From: Maribacter_C sp047345145
GTDB lineage: Bacteria > Bacteroidota > Bacteroidia > Flavobacteriales > Flavobacteriaceae
Assembly: GCF_047345145.1 (NCBI RefSeq)
Contig: NZ_JBLFER010000007.1
Span: 62,001-126,000 of the forward strand
Length of the DNA stretch: 64,000 bases
Direction of reading: 5' to 3'
This document shows, one piece after another, positions 18,158-28,300 of this stretch. The notes under the pieces are model-generated. The model had not been told where the DNA came from and made no database searches. It saw only the letters and a program-made list of their open reading frames with translations. The position numbers and the translations under genes are program-made. The first letter of the stretch is position 1; the number at the start of each line of letters is the position of its first letter.

Positions 18158-20092
18158 TTGGATATGCTAGCGCTGCTTTTCCTTATCACAAGCCTTGTAT
18201 TTTCTCAAGATGTTGAAAAAGATACCCTAAAGGATGACGACTCACAGCGCATAACCTTTTCTACAATTCCTAATGACAAACAAAAATCACTTGACCCCTT
18301 TTATAAAGAATTAAAAAAAGCAGCTTTTGGCGTTCAGCGTTTTTCCATTTTCGAACAGTTGGCTGAAGAACACATGAAAAAAGGGGATACTGATTCCATT
18401 TTAAAATATGGTAATCTCTATCAAAAAGAGCTAGGCAATTGGGACAAGTCGAATAAAGAAAAAAATTACCATTACGCAAAAGCAAATTACATCATGGGCT
18501 TTGGCTATATTTTTAATGGCCTTCATGAAAAATCCACTGAGTGGTTTATAAAAGGGGTTCAAAAAGCTCAGTTGGCCAATTTTCAAAAATACGAGTACAA
18601 GAACAAGATCGGACTTGCTAAAACCTATTTACTAAAAGATGACCCAGACAAAGCTATTTCTACTTTAGAAGAGGCACTCCCAAAATTTTCTACCCAATTC
18701 TCCACAATTACGAACAAAGCACTGGTTGTACTTGGTAATGCACACCTTAAAAAGCAAGAGTATGAAAAAGCCGATAACTTTTTCAATCAAGCGGCTGAAA
18801 TGGCTACCAAGTTTAATGATGTGGAAATGGAGTTGACAGTAGGTCTAGAAAAAGCTAAACTAGCAGAAGCGAAAGAAGAATTTGGAAAGGCATTTCAAGG
18901 ATATGAAGAAACTAGAAACCGGGCATTAAAAGAAGGCTATACAGCTATATATTTTGAAGGCTCATTACTATTGGCAAAGTATTATTTTAAAGAAGAAATG
19001 TATGAGACTGCCAATATCGCATTGATGTTCGCCCAAGTAAATGCTATTGACCGAGAAAACCTTCTTTTTCAAAGAGAAGCCTTAGAAATGCAAGCTAGAG
19101 CTTTTGCCAAACAAGATGACTACAAAAACGGCTATGCTGTCATAACTCAATTATTTCAGGTGTTAGGCGAGATAAATACAAAACAAAAAAAGGCAATAAT
19201 TAAAGAGCTTGAAGTGCAGTATGAAACTCTCGAAAAAGAAAAGGAAATTTCAAAACTGGAGGAAGGTCAAATAAAAAAAGAGGCAGAACTAAAAAGACAA
19301 AAAACAATTAAAAATGCCTTTTTAATTGGCTTTCTGATTATCCTTATTCCAGTGATGGCTTTGCTCTATGTTTATTATCAAAAGATTCAAGCACAGAGTG
19401 AGTTAGCAAAAAAACAAGAAGAAATCAACACCCAAAAAGTAGAGTCTTTAAAGCAAGAGCAAGAACTGAATTTAATCAAAGCTTCTATTGAAGGACAAGA
19501 CGAAGAACGCAAACGAATTGCCCAAGAACTACATGATAGTATTGGCGGAAATCTGGCAGGCATAAAACTACAATTCGCTAGTATGGAAGGTGATTCCGAA
19601 AAACTAAAATCCTTAACTGGACAAATAGATGAAACCTATCAGCTAGTTCGCGATATTTCACATACGCTAATTCCGAAGAAATTTAAGGAAAATGTGTTTA
19701 CCCAATTAATTCAGGAATACATCAAATCCATTTCTAATACTGGGGAATTGGAAGTAGCTTTCCATCCGCATCCGGAAAAGGAAATCAATGCTATTGACGA
19801 AAAGCATCAGATGGAAATCTATAAGATTATTCAAGAGTTAATGACGAATACCTTAAAACATGCTGCCGCATCAAGGGTGGATATTCATTTGAGTCTCATC
19901 GAGAACGAACTTTCCCTTTTGTTTGAGGATAACGGAAAGGGATTTGAAACAGCAAATTCTTCCGACGGAATAGGTTTTCAAAATATAAAAAACAGAATAA
20001 AAGAATTATCCGGAATTTTGCATATCGATTCTACGCTAGAACGTGGAACGGTGGTGTCTATAGAAATTCCCATAAAAACCAAAGAATCATGA
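18158..20092 (+). CDS. TPR-containing sensor histidine kinase (HisKA_3/NarX class)
   Basis: A 644-residue membrane kinase. A short signal (LALLFLITSLVFSQ) precedes a periplasmic TPR-like helical sensor to about residue 370. One membrane span lies at ~387-407 (FLIGFLIILIPVMALLYVYY), followed by a charged coiled coil. The dimerisation domain ERKRIAQELHDSIGGNLAGI has the phospho-accepting His at 459. The ATPase domain has ELMTNTLKHAAA near 560 and DNGKGFE plus GIGFQNIKNRI near 605. The start is either TTG at 18158 or ATG at 18164; no upstream ATG is in frame. Its stop overlaps the regulator start by four bases (ATGA). The signal sensed is unknown. Confidence 0.9.
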   Translation: MDMLALLFLITSLVFSQDVEKDTLKDDDSQRITFSTIPNDKQKSLDPFYKELKKAAFGVQRFSIFEQLAEEHMKKGDTDSILKYGNLYQKELGNWDKSNKEKNYHYAKANYIMGFGYIFNGLHEKSTEWFIKGVQKAQLANFQKYEYKNKIGLAKTYLLKDDPDKAISTLEEALPKFSTQFSTITNKALVVLGNAHLKKQEYEKADNFFNQAAEMATKFNDVEMELTVGLEKAKLAEAKEEFGKAFQGYEETRNRALKEGYTAIYFEGSLLLAKYYFKEEMYETANIALMFAQVNAIDRENLLFQREALEMQARAFAKQDDYKNGYAVITQLFQVLGEINTKQKKAIIKELEVQYETLEKEKEISKLEEGQIKKEAELKRQKTIKNAFLIGFLIILIPVMALLYVYYQKIQAQSELAKKQEEINTQKVESLKQEQELNLIKASIEGQDEERKRIAQELHDSIGGNLAGIKLQFASMEGDSEKLKSLTGQIDETYQLVRDISHTLIPKKFKENVFTQLIQEYIKSISNTGELEVAFHPHPEKEINAIDEKHQMEIYKIIQELMTNTLKHAAASRVDIHLSLIENELSLLFEDNGKGFETANSSDGIGFQNIKNRIKELSGILHIDSTLERGTVVSIEIPIKTKES

Positions 20093-20733
20093 AATACAAT
20101 CTAATAATCGCCGACGACCATAAAATGTTTATTGACGGACTCATGAGCATCTTAAAAGATGCACCTGAATTCTCAGTAACTACTACCTTTAAAAATGGTG
20201 CACAAGTAGTAAAATATTTAGACATCAACGGGGTTGATGATTTAAACCTTTTAGTCACCGATTTAACCATGCCAGAGATGGACGGTATTGAATTGAACAA
20301 GATTGTAAAAGAGAAATACCCTTCTTTAAAAACTTTAGTCGTAAGCATGCACATTGACGGACAAATGATTGATAAACTAATTCGAAATAATGTGGATGGC
20401 TATGTACCAAAAAATGCAGAGAAAGATGAGCTTTTAGATGCCATACGAACTATCGTAAAAGGTGAAAAATACTTTTCTTCTGAAATCAAAAGAGCCTATA
20501 CCGATGCGATGTTCGAAAATAAAAAACAAGAAGAAGTCAACCTGACCGAACGTGAAAAAGAAGTATTAAAACTCATCGCCGAAGAGAACACGACCCAAGA
20601 AATAGCAGATACACTTTTCTTAAGCAAACACACCATCGAAAGCTACCGTAAAAACCTCATCTCCAAACTACAAGTAAAAAACCTAGCCGGCCTCACCAAA
20701 CACGCCATCAAAATGGGGCTTTTGGATTCGTAA
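20089..20733 (+). CDS. LuxR/NarL-type response regulator
   Basis: A 214-residue two-domain regulator. The receiver has the acidic pair in IIADDHKM, the phospho-accepting Asp58 in LLVTDLTMPEMDG and the conserved Lys in DGYVPKNA near 106. The C-terminal LuxR helix-turn-helix reads LTEREKEVLKLIAEENTTQEIADTLFLSKHTIESYRKN in sequence (shortest signature LSKHTIESYRKN near 180). Translationally coupled to the kinase, so it is its cognate partner. The targets are unknown. The nearest downstream genes are the unknown two-gene operon and the adhesin cassettes. Confidence 0.93.
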   Translation: MKYNLIIADDHKMFIDGLMSILKDAPEFSVTTTFKNGAQVVKYLDINGVDDLNLLVTDLTMPEMDGIELNKIVKEKYPSLKTLVVSMHIDGQMIDKLIRNNVDGYVPKNAEKDELLDAIRTIVKGEKYFSSEIKRAYTDAMFENKKQEEVNLTEREKEVLKLIAEENTTQEIADTLFLSKHTIESYRKNLISKLQVKNLAGLTKHAIKMGLLDS

Positions 20734-20801
20734 TTTTAAAGGTTTGCGAAGCTAATACGAAAAGTCCTTCTTAGTTCCTATAAAGAATAAACTTATGTAT
20801 T

Positions 20802-20832
20802 CCCTCCCCTCCGGGGAGGGCTAGGGAGGGGA
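20802..20832. repeat. GC-rich interspersed repeat (CCTCCCC family), copy 1
   Basis: CCCTCCCCTCCGGGGAGGG followed by CTAGGGAGGGGAC: a short inverted repeat with a trailing GGGAGGGG. The same unit occurs at 21825-21860 and 34972-35006. The 264-base gap from 20734 to the next start holds this repeat and a hairpin ATTCCCTC/GAGGGAAT at 20957-20976, and no gene. Confidence 0.7.
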
Positions 20833-20997
20833 CCGCCCTGTATGGATTCAAACTAGTTCCTAATGCCCCCCTGAAAACAGGGCCCCAATTTTCACCAATT
20901 CAAGCCTACTCCTACCCTAGCCTTTACTTCATCTTTGTAGTGTAAACAACAACAGATTCCCTCCTTCGAGGGAATGACAATAAAACAACTATACACT

Positions 20998-21402
20998 ATG
21001 AAACTAAAAGCCCTTTTATTCGCAACTGCAGTATTTTTTATCGCTTGTAGCAATGATAAAAAAACCACAGAAATTCCGAAGCAAGTATCAACTTTAAAGT
21101 CCGATGTACTTTTACAGAGTTCTGCTATCAAACCTTTTTCAGGAATGCATCAAGGTGATTTGGCCTACCTTACCCTTTCGGGAAAAACCATTTTAGAGAG
21201 TACAGCCACCTTTAAAGTTGTCAATGCCAATGGAGCAGAATTATATTGCGAAAATTTTCCTGCAAAAGAACTAATCCAAACGGAATACAAAACCGCAAAT
21301 TCTACACTACAAGCGGTACACATTCGGGAGGTAGTAGATGGTTTCTTTGTTGATGATTTAGACTATCAAAAAATCAAAGACAATACCCTTGCCGGAATTT
21401 AA
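20998..21402 (+). CDS. Putative lipoprotein of unknown function
   Basis: A 134-residue protein with a lipoprotein signal (MKLKALLFATAVFFIAC, lipidated Cys at residue 17) followed by SNDKKT. The remainder reads as a small beta-rich domain with KTILESTATFKVVNANGAE near residue 65 and an acidic end. I do not recognise the family. The frame extends upstream to 20974, but the ATG at 20998 gives a proper signal peptide. It is 20 bases upstream of the next gene and probably in one operon with it. Confidence 0.68.
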   Translation: MKLKALLFATAVFFIACSNDKKTTEIPKQVSTLKSDVLLQSSAIKPFSGMHQGDLAYLTLSGKTILESTATFKVVNANGAELYCENFPAKELIQTEYKTANSTLQAVHIREVVDGFFVDDLDYQKIKDNTLAGI

Positions 21403-21422
21403 ACAATCAAAATTCCAATCTC

Positions 21423-21767
21423 ATGACAACCGCATACCCCTACTCGCTTTTACCGGACCATAATGACTATCTATTCATTAAGTTTGAACCAATACATCAA
21501 AATACCGAATTCCTAAAAGAACTCTTACAGATTTTAGGCATGTATAATTTCATTCTAAAAGACCAACAAAACATTTGGAAAGAGCATCAATTGTGCGCAA
21601 TCTTATCAGCGCCAAACGGACTCATAAAATTAAGAATAGACGCCTCCAAAACTGTATCGTTGATTGGAGAAACAAATCAAAAAGACATCCTACAAATTGA
21701 TGCCATACTGAAGCGGTTTTCAGTATTTAAAAAGGTAGAAATAGCCGTTGTAGCGGAATTTGCCTAA
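21423..21767 (+). CDS. Hypothetical protein
   Basis: A 114-residue protein without signal peptide or membrane span, with mixed alpha/beta composition (start TTAYPYSLLPDHNDYLFIKF, end FKKVEIAVVAEFA). I do not recognise it. It follows the lipoprotein gene by 20 bases with the same orientation and has normal codon use. An operon pair is likely, function unknown. Confidence 0.6.
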   Translation: MTTAYPYSLLPDHNDYLFIKFEPIHQNTEFLKELLQILGMYNFILKDQQNIWKEHQLCAILSAPNGLIKLRIDASKTVSLIGETNQKDILQIDAILKRFSVFKKVEIAVVAEFA

Positions 21768-22217
21768 AAGTCCTCTTCAATCTCTCCAGAGGAGGGAAGT
21801 AAAAAACTATCAACCCAATTGTATCCCCTCCCCTCGGGGAGGGTTAGGGAGGGGACTTTTTCATAGGTTTCCAACAAAAAACAGTGAGTAACATTGACGT
21901 CGAAAAAGTCTTTTCCCCGACCCTAAAGGGAGGGCTTTTTCTAGATTCCAGCCAGTTTTGGAAAAATACATTTAATTGGACAGAGCCCTGTATGCATGGA
22001 AAAGGGCGGAGAGGTTCTGTCGAAAATATCTAAAAGCTACAAGCTACCTTCCAACAATCCAGCAATCCAAAAATCCAACAATCCAACAATCAAACTTCAA
22101 GCACCGAGCATCCAACATCAAGCCTCCATCTCCTTCACCTTTAACCTATAGTTCTTCCAACAATCCAGTAATCCAACAATCTAACCATCCAATCCACCCT
22201 TTCACCCAAACAACCAC
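21768..22217. other. Gene-free repeat-rich spacer before adhesin 1
   Basis: This stretch holds three things and no convincing gene: a CTCC/GGAGGGAAGT hairpin (21783-21800), the CCTCCCC-family repeat at 21825-21860, and an ACCCTAAAGGGAGGGCTTTTT-like terminator hairpin (21920-21940). From about 22040 to 22200 it is very poor in G, with runs of CCAACAATC and AGCATCCAACATC. A 103-codon open frame at 21976-22287 crosses this low-complexity part and is not supported. Confidence 0.7.
21825..21860. repeat. GC-rich interspersed repeat (CCTCCCC family), copy 2
   Basis: CCCCTCCCCTCGGGGAGGG followed by TTAGGGAGGGGACTTTT; matches 20802-20832 and 34972-35006. It lies at the same relative place before adhesin 1 as copy 3 does before adhesin 2. 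Confidence 0.75.
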
Positions 22218-22273
22218 ACACATAATCGATGATTTCACAACAAAACACAATCATTACACAACATTTGTAGGAA
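22218..22273 (+). promoter_or_regulatory. Conserved upstream region of adhesin 1
   Basis: This block shares CACATAATCGATGATTTCAC and the following ACAACAA with 35116-35172, and both end in a CACAACA(T)TTGTAGGAA core. The ATTTG of this core resembles a -7 element. The conservation between cassettes, amid spacer that has otherwise diverged, argues for a functional promoter. A palindrome ACATTAATGT at 22274-22283 is found only here. Confidence 0.55.
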
Positions 22274-22340
22274 TTATATTACATTAATGTAGGTTATTGC
22301 TTCTTTATTAGACTTTCAAAGAAAACCCAAATTTACCATT

Positions 22341-25300
22341 ATGAAGCAATTTTACAAGCTGCTAGTACTTACAATTTTTATACTCTTTTTAGGAAACGAC
22401 GCACTTTTTGCACAAGCAACAGTTGAAGATATCTCGACAATCGAGGGGGATTCTGGCACCTCTAATGCGGTTGTAACGGTTACTCTGCCCAGTGCTGCGC
22501 CTGTCGGAGGAACAACGGTACTGTATGCTATTACGGCAAACACTGCAACAGGAGGGACAGACTATATCGTTCCTGGAGACCGAATTTTAATTCCACAAGG
22601 GAGCTCAACAGGAACCATATTAATTCCAATTATTGGGGATACTACTACAGAAGATCTCGAAGATTTTTCGATTAGTGTGTCAACGGATTTGGCAAATGAT
22701 TCAGGATTTAACAATGCAACTACTTTTTGGACATCTACCGGAACCATAGGTTTTGAAACGGGTCCTGAAACGACTTATGGAGGCCCTAATGGGGCAAATA
22801 CCGTTTTAGAGGTTGATGGAGGCTCACAAGGATATCAAGATATTACCACAATAGCAGGAGTTACGTATGACGTTGTTTTTAAAGCATCCCGCAGAACATC
22901 TGGAGGTCCAGCCTCTGCTAATGTGACGGTCAGAGCAGCTAACGGAGCTTCTATCTTGAACAGTCTAACGGTAACAAAAACAAGTGCAGCCAACCCAACC
23001 TTTAGCCTAGACGAGGAAACCTTTTCATTTACCGCAGCCTCGACTACCACTAGAATATCATTTACAACAACAAATACAAATACCGTTGGTTTAATTTTTG
23101 ATGATTTATCGATAGTACCTCAAACAGTAGACGATTCGGCAACCATTACCATTGTAGATAAAATACCCGGTAATGTGGGAGCGAATTTAGCCCTTTGGTT
23201 AAAAGCAGATGCAGGTGCTACAGCAGCACAATGGGATGATCAATCCGGAAACGATCATGACGTGACTGCGGTGGCAGGACAACAACCAGTACTAGAGACA
23301 AACAGCCTTAACTTTAACCCGGTGATGGACTTTGATGGTACAGATGATCAAATGACCAATCCCGCATCTCCGTTCGCTTCTGGAGTGTCGGACGAAACAA
23401 ATATCTTCTTCGTAGCACGTGAAGACGCACGACAGGAGAACTCAATTTTTGGGTTTAATGATGGAGCCAATAACGTAAATAGGTATCAGAGCCACCACAT
23501 TTATCCGGATGGAACAGTCTACTTTGATGTAGGTGATTCTGGTACAGATGATCGAGTGTCTGGTCCTTCTGGGCTTACAGTAGGGGAACCACACATCGCT
23601 GGCTATTTTAACAGCATTAATAATAGCAATCAAGCAATAAGTATTAATGGGGGTGTTGTCGCGTCTGATACTAGTGGAGAGTCTCAATCACTGAGCATCA
23701 CACGTATTGGTACTTCCGTTTCTGGCGGTCAACAATACTTTAATGGTGACATTGCGGAGTTTATCGCCTATGACACGGATAATAGTGCAACCAATAAACA
23801 AAAAATACAATCCTATTTAGCTATTAAGTACGGGATTACCCTAAACAACGGCACAGTAGCCTACAAAAATTCAGCAGGTACTGATGTTTGGACAGCAGAC
23901 ACCAACTACCCAGCAGATATTTTTGGTATTGCCAAAGATGATGATCAAGGCTTAGACCAACAGATTTCAAAGTCAGTAAATACAGAAGCGATACTCACCC
24001 TTTCTACAGATACTAACTTTATCGGCGCTAATAGTACACATGTATCCTTAACCGATGGGCAATATTTAGTGCTTGGTAATAACGGATTAACAACAGGCGT
24101 ACAAACTTCAGAGATAGGTACAAATATTATTTCAGGGATTAACAGAGAGTGGAAAGTTCAAAACACTGGTAATGTAGGTAACGTTAATTTAAAATTTGAC
24201 AATTTTGATGATAATTATATTGTATTAACAAGTACAACAGGAGATTTCTCTTCAGGAGCCACTTCTTTAGGAAGGTTAAATACAGCTGGTGAACTTTTAG
24301 GAGTAACGCTAGCTGATGATACTTTTATAACCTTAGCTATTGGTGAAGCACCGGGAGCAGTTACAGAAGGTTTAGCCCTTTGGTTAAAAGCAGATGTAGG
24401 TTCAGCACCAGCACAATGGGATGATCAATCGGGTACTTCTAATAATGCAGTACAAGCAACTGCGGCAAATCAGCCAAGTATTACGACAAGTGCGGTGAAC
24501 TTTAACCCAGGGGTAACTTTTTCAGGAGAATCAGCAGCAGCTACAGCAGATTATTACAGTACTTCTAGTACTTTATCATTATCAGACAATGCATCAATAT
24601 TTACAGTAACTACAAGGCCAGTACAAAATAATACCTCTACTTCTACATCCTTTCGTTCTGTATTTGCTTCTCGAGAAGGTTGGGGAACCTCTGGTGCTAC
24701 CAATGGATATTGGCTAGGATATGGTAACAGTAATCTTGAGCCAAGAGCTAATGCTATTACGAATACGGGTATTGTGAATCCAGGTCATCTATTTGGGCCA
24801 GCTGCTGCAAATACAGGAGCGGTTATAAATTCATTAATTAATACAGGTACAGCTTTAGCCTTGTCTGGTAATGGAGGGATACCTAGTGGAGATGCAACAG
24901 GAACTACAAATGCAAGTGCAACAGGTACACCCCTTATCTATGAGATAGGAGAGAATACGCTTTCAACTGGTGGAGGTTTTCCAAGAGCCTTTACAGGAGA
25001 AATCACTGAAATTATAGCCTACAACCAAGCATTGAGTGCAGCGGATGCACAAAAGGTACAATCGTATTTAGCCATCAAATACGGAATCACCCTGAACAAT
25101 GGAACAGTAGCCTACAAAAATTCAGCAGGTACCGATGTTTGGACAGCAGACACCAACTACCCAGCAGATATTTTTGGTATTGCCAAAGATGATGACCAAG
25201 CCCTAGACCAGCAAATCTCAAAATCGGTAAATATAGGATCAATCGTCACACTTTCTACAGACACTAACTTTACAGGAGCAAACGGAACTCACACGTCACT

Positions 25301-28300
25301 TGCGAACGGACAGTATTTAGTTATCGGTAATAATGGTAATAGTAGTCATCCTTTTGATGCCGTAAATACCGATTTAAATACAGCAATTTATTTTGAGCGC
25401 TCCGCTCGCGAATGGAAAGCGGTCAATACCGGAAGCGTAGGAGCAGTCAACTTACAATTTGATGGGTACGACAATACCTGGGTGTTGTTGACTAGAACCG
25501 CAGATGGTGATTTTAGCGCCACCACGGGAACTACGTCTACGCCTCTTTCAGCAACAGGAACCGTTGCTACTACCTTTACAGGAACTACCTTCTTCACACT
25601 GGCAAGACTAGCTACCAATATAGAGTTTGAATTAGCTGCAGCTTCCGATGCCGAAAACACAGGTGCTAATCTGCCAAACCTACTAGTAAACGGTACATTA
25701 CACCAGGCGGCATCTATCGATGTCACACTAAATGCTGCAAGTAGTGCAACAGTTGGGACTGACTTTACTTTTGCATCTGCAACGACATCACCAACTACCG
25801 CAACGGCAATAATCCCAGCCGGAACTTACAACGCCTCTACTTTGGCTTTGAACACCTTAAATCTGAGTATCAATCAACTGGATGAACAATATCCAGTCAT
25901 CAGAAACTACATAGGAGATGTCATCTCCGAAGCAGAAACACTTGTCGCACCATCGACCGGAACATATAGAATAACCCTATCGGCAAAATCGTTTGAGGCT
26001 GAAGTTCCGGGCACACCGAATATACACGTGATAGTGGGTACAACACCAGGAGCAAGCGATACCTTTACAGCGACAACAAACAGAATAGATGCAGCTACTC
26101 CGAAAAAGACCTACACCTTCTCACTTACCGCGGGTACAACCTATCACATAACAACAGTTGCTGGCGGAACATCTCAGGGTTTAGATGTCGCCATGGTTCT
26201 AGACTATACGCCTCCAATCGATTTCTCAATAACTGGTGATACAACTGTAGAACCTGATGAAACTATTGACCTAACACTTAGCAATGGACAAGACGGAATT
26301 CTACTTGCTGAAGTATCCGGGGGAACGCTAATAGATAATCATGTGTATACCATCACAAACGATGATACCGCGGCAGTGACCATAGAAGATGTATCGGGTA
26401 ACGAAAACGATGGTAACATTACCTTTACAGCTACCCTTGACAATGCAGTTCAAGGAGGGTTTACAGTCGATGTATCCTCAGCAGATGGTACGGCGACTAC
26501 TGCCGATAACGATTATACGGCAATAGTTAGTGAGAAACTTACCTTTACCGGTACAGCAGGGGAAACACAGACCTTTACCTTTACCCCTACTGCGGACACA
26601 AAATTAGAGACAGATGAGATAGCTACCCTTTCCATGGGGAACCTAGCAGGCACTACACTCACTATAGATATTACGGACAGTGCAACCGCTACCATTACCA
26701 ATGATGACACAGCTACAGTAAGTATAGCAGCCGATGCAGATGCCGATGAAGCTACGGCGAGCAGGACATTTACACTCACCATGAGTGCAGCTGCGTCAAC
26801 AGATGTAGAAGTAAGCTACGCCTTAACGGGTACCGCTGCTAATCCTGCGGATTATACGGATGCTACTACGGTCAACGGAACAGTAACCATATTAGCTGGT
26901 GCAACTACAGGAACTATCGACTTAACAGTTGTCGATGATGCCCTTTCCGAAGGAAGTGAAACTGTAATCGCAACCTTGACTGCCGCAACGAACAATGCTT
27001 CGGTCACAGCTAACACTACTCCCGCTACTTTAAATATTACCGATAATGACAATAGTCTTACCGTTAGTATAGCAGCCGATGCAGATGCTGATGAGGCTAC
27101 CGCAAGTAGAGCATTTACACTCACCATGAGCGCAGCTGCATCGACGGATGTAGAAGTAAGCTACGCCTTAACGGGTACCGCTGCCAATCCTGCGGATTAT
27201 ACGGATGCAACTACGATAAACGGAACAGTAACCATATTAGCTGGTGCAACTACAGGAACTATCGACTTAACAGTTGTCGATGATGCCCTTTCCGAAGGAA
27301 GTGAAACTGTAATCGCAACCTTGACTGCCGCAACGAACAATGCTTCGGTCACAGCTAACACTACTCCCGCTACTTTAAATATTACCGATAATGACAATAG
27401 TCTTACCGTTAGTATAGCAGCCGATGCAGATGCAGATGAAGCTACCGCAAGTAGAGCATTTACACTTACCATGAGTGCAGCTGCTTCAACAGATGTAGAA
27501 GTAAGTTACGCCTTAACAGGTACAGCTGCCAATCCTGCAGATTATGCGGATGCTACAACAGTTGCGGGAACAGTTACTATTGCAGCAGGCTCGACTATGG
27601 GAACGATTGATTTAACAGTTGTTGATGACGCCCTTTCCGAAGGAACTGAAACTGTAATCGCAACATTAACGGCTGTAACGAACAATGCTTCCGTAACGGC
27701 GAGTACAGCACCTGCTACTTTGAATATTACCGATAATGACAATAGTCTTACCGTTAGTATAGCAGCCGATGCAGATGCAGATGAAGCTACCGCAAGTAGA
27801 GCATTTACACTTACCATGAGCGCAGCTGCTTCAACAGATGTAGAAGTAAGTTACGCCTTAACAGGTACAGCTGCCAATCCTGCGGATTATAAGGATGCAA
27901 CTACAGTAAACGGAACAGTCACCATTGCAGCAGGCTCGACTACAGGAACCATAGATTTAACAGTTGTCGATGACGCCCTTTCCGAAGGAACTGAAACCGT
28001 GATTGCTACATTGACTGCTGCTACCAATAATGCTTCGGTAACTGCCAGTACATCACCTGTTACTTTAAATATTACGGATAATGACACAGCAACAGTGACC
28101 ATAGCCGCTGATGCAGATGCAGACGAAGCCACGGCAAGTAGAGCATTTACACTCACCATGAGCGCAGCTGCTTCAACAGATGTAGAAGTAAGTTACGCCT
28201 TAACAGGTACCGCTGTCAATCCTGCGGATTATACGGATGCCACTACAGTAAACGGAACAGTTACCATTGCAGCAGGCTCGACTACAGGAACAATAGATTT

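Noticed and set aside
21976..22287. Open frame of 103 codons upstream of adhesin 1
   Set aside because: It lies wholly in low-complexity repeat sequence, translates to repeated QQSNNPTIQ-like words, and overlaps the conserved promoter block.
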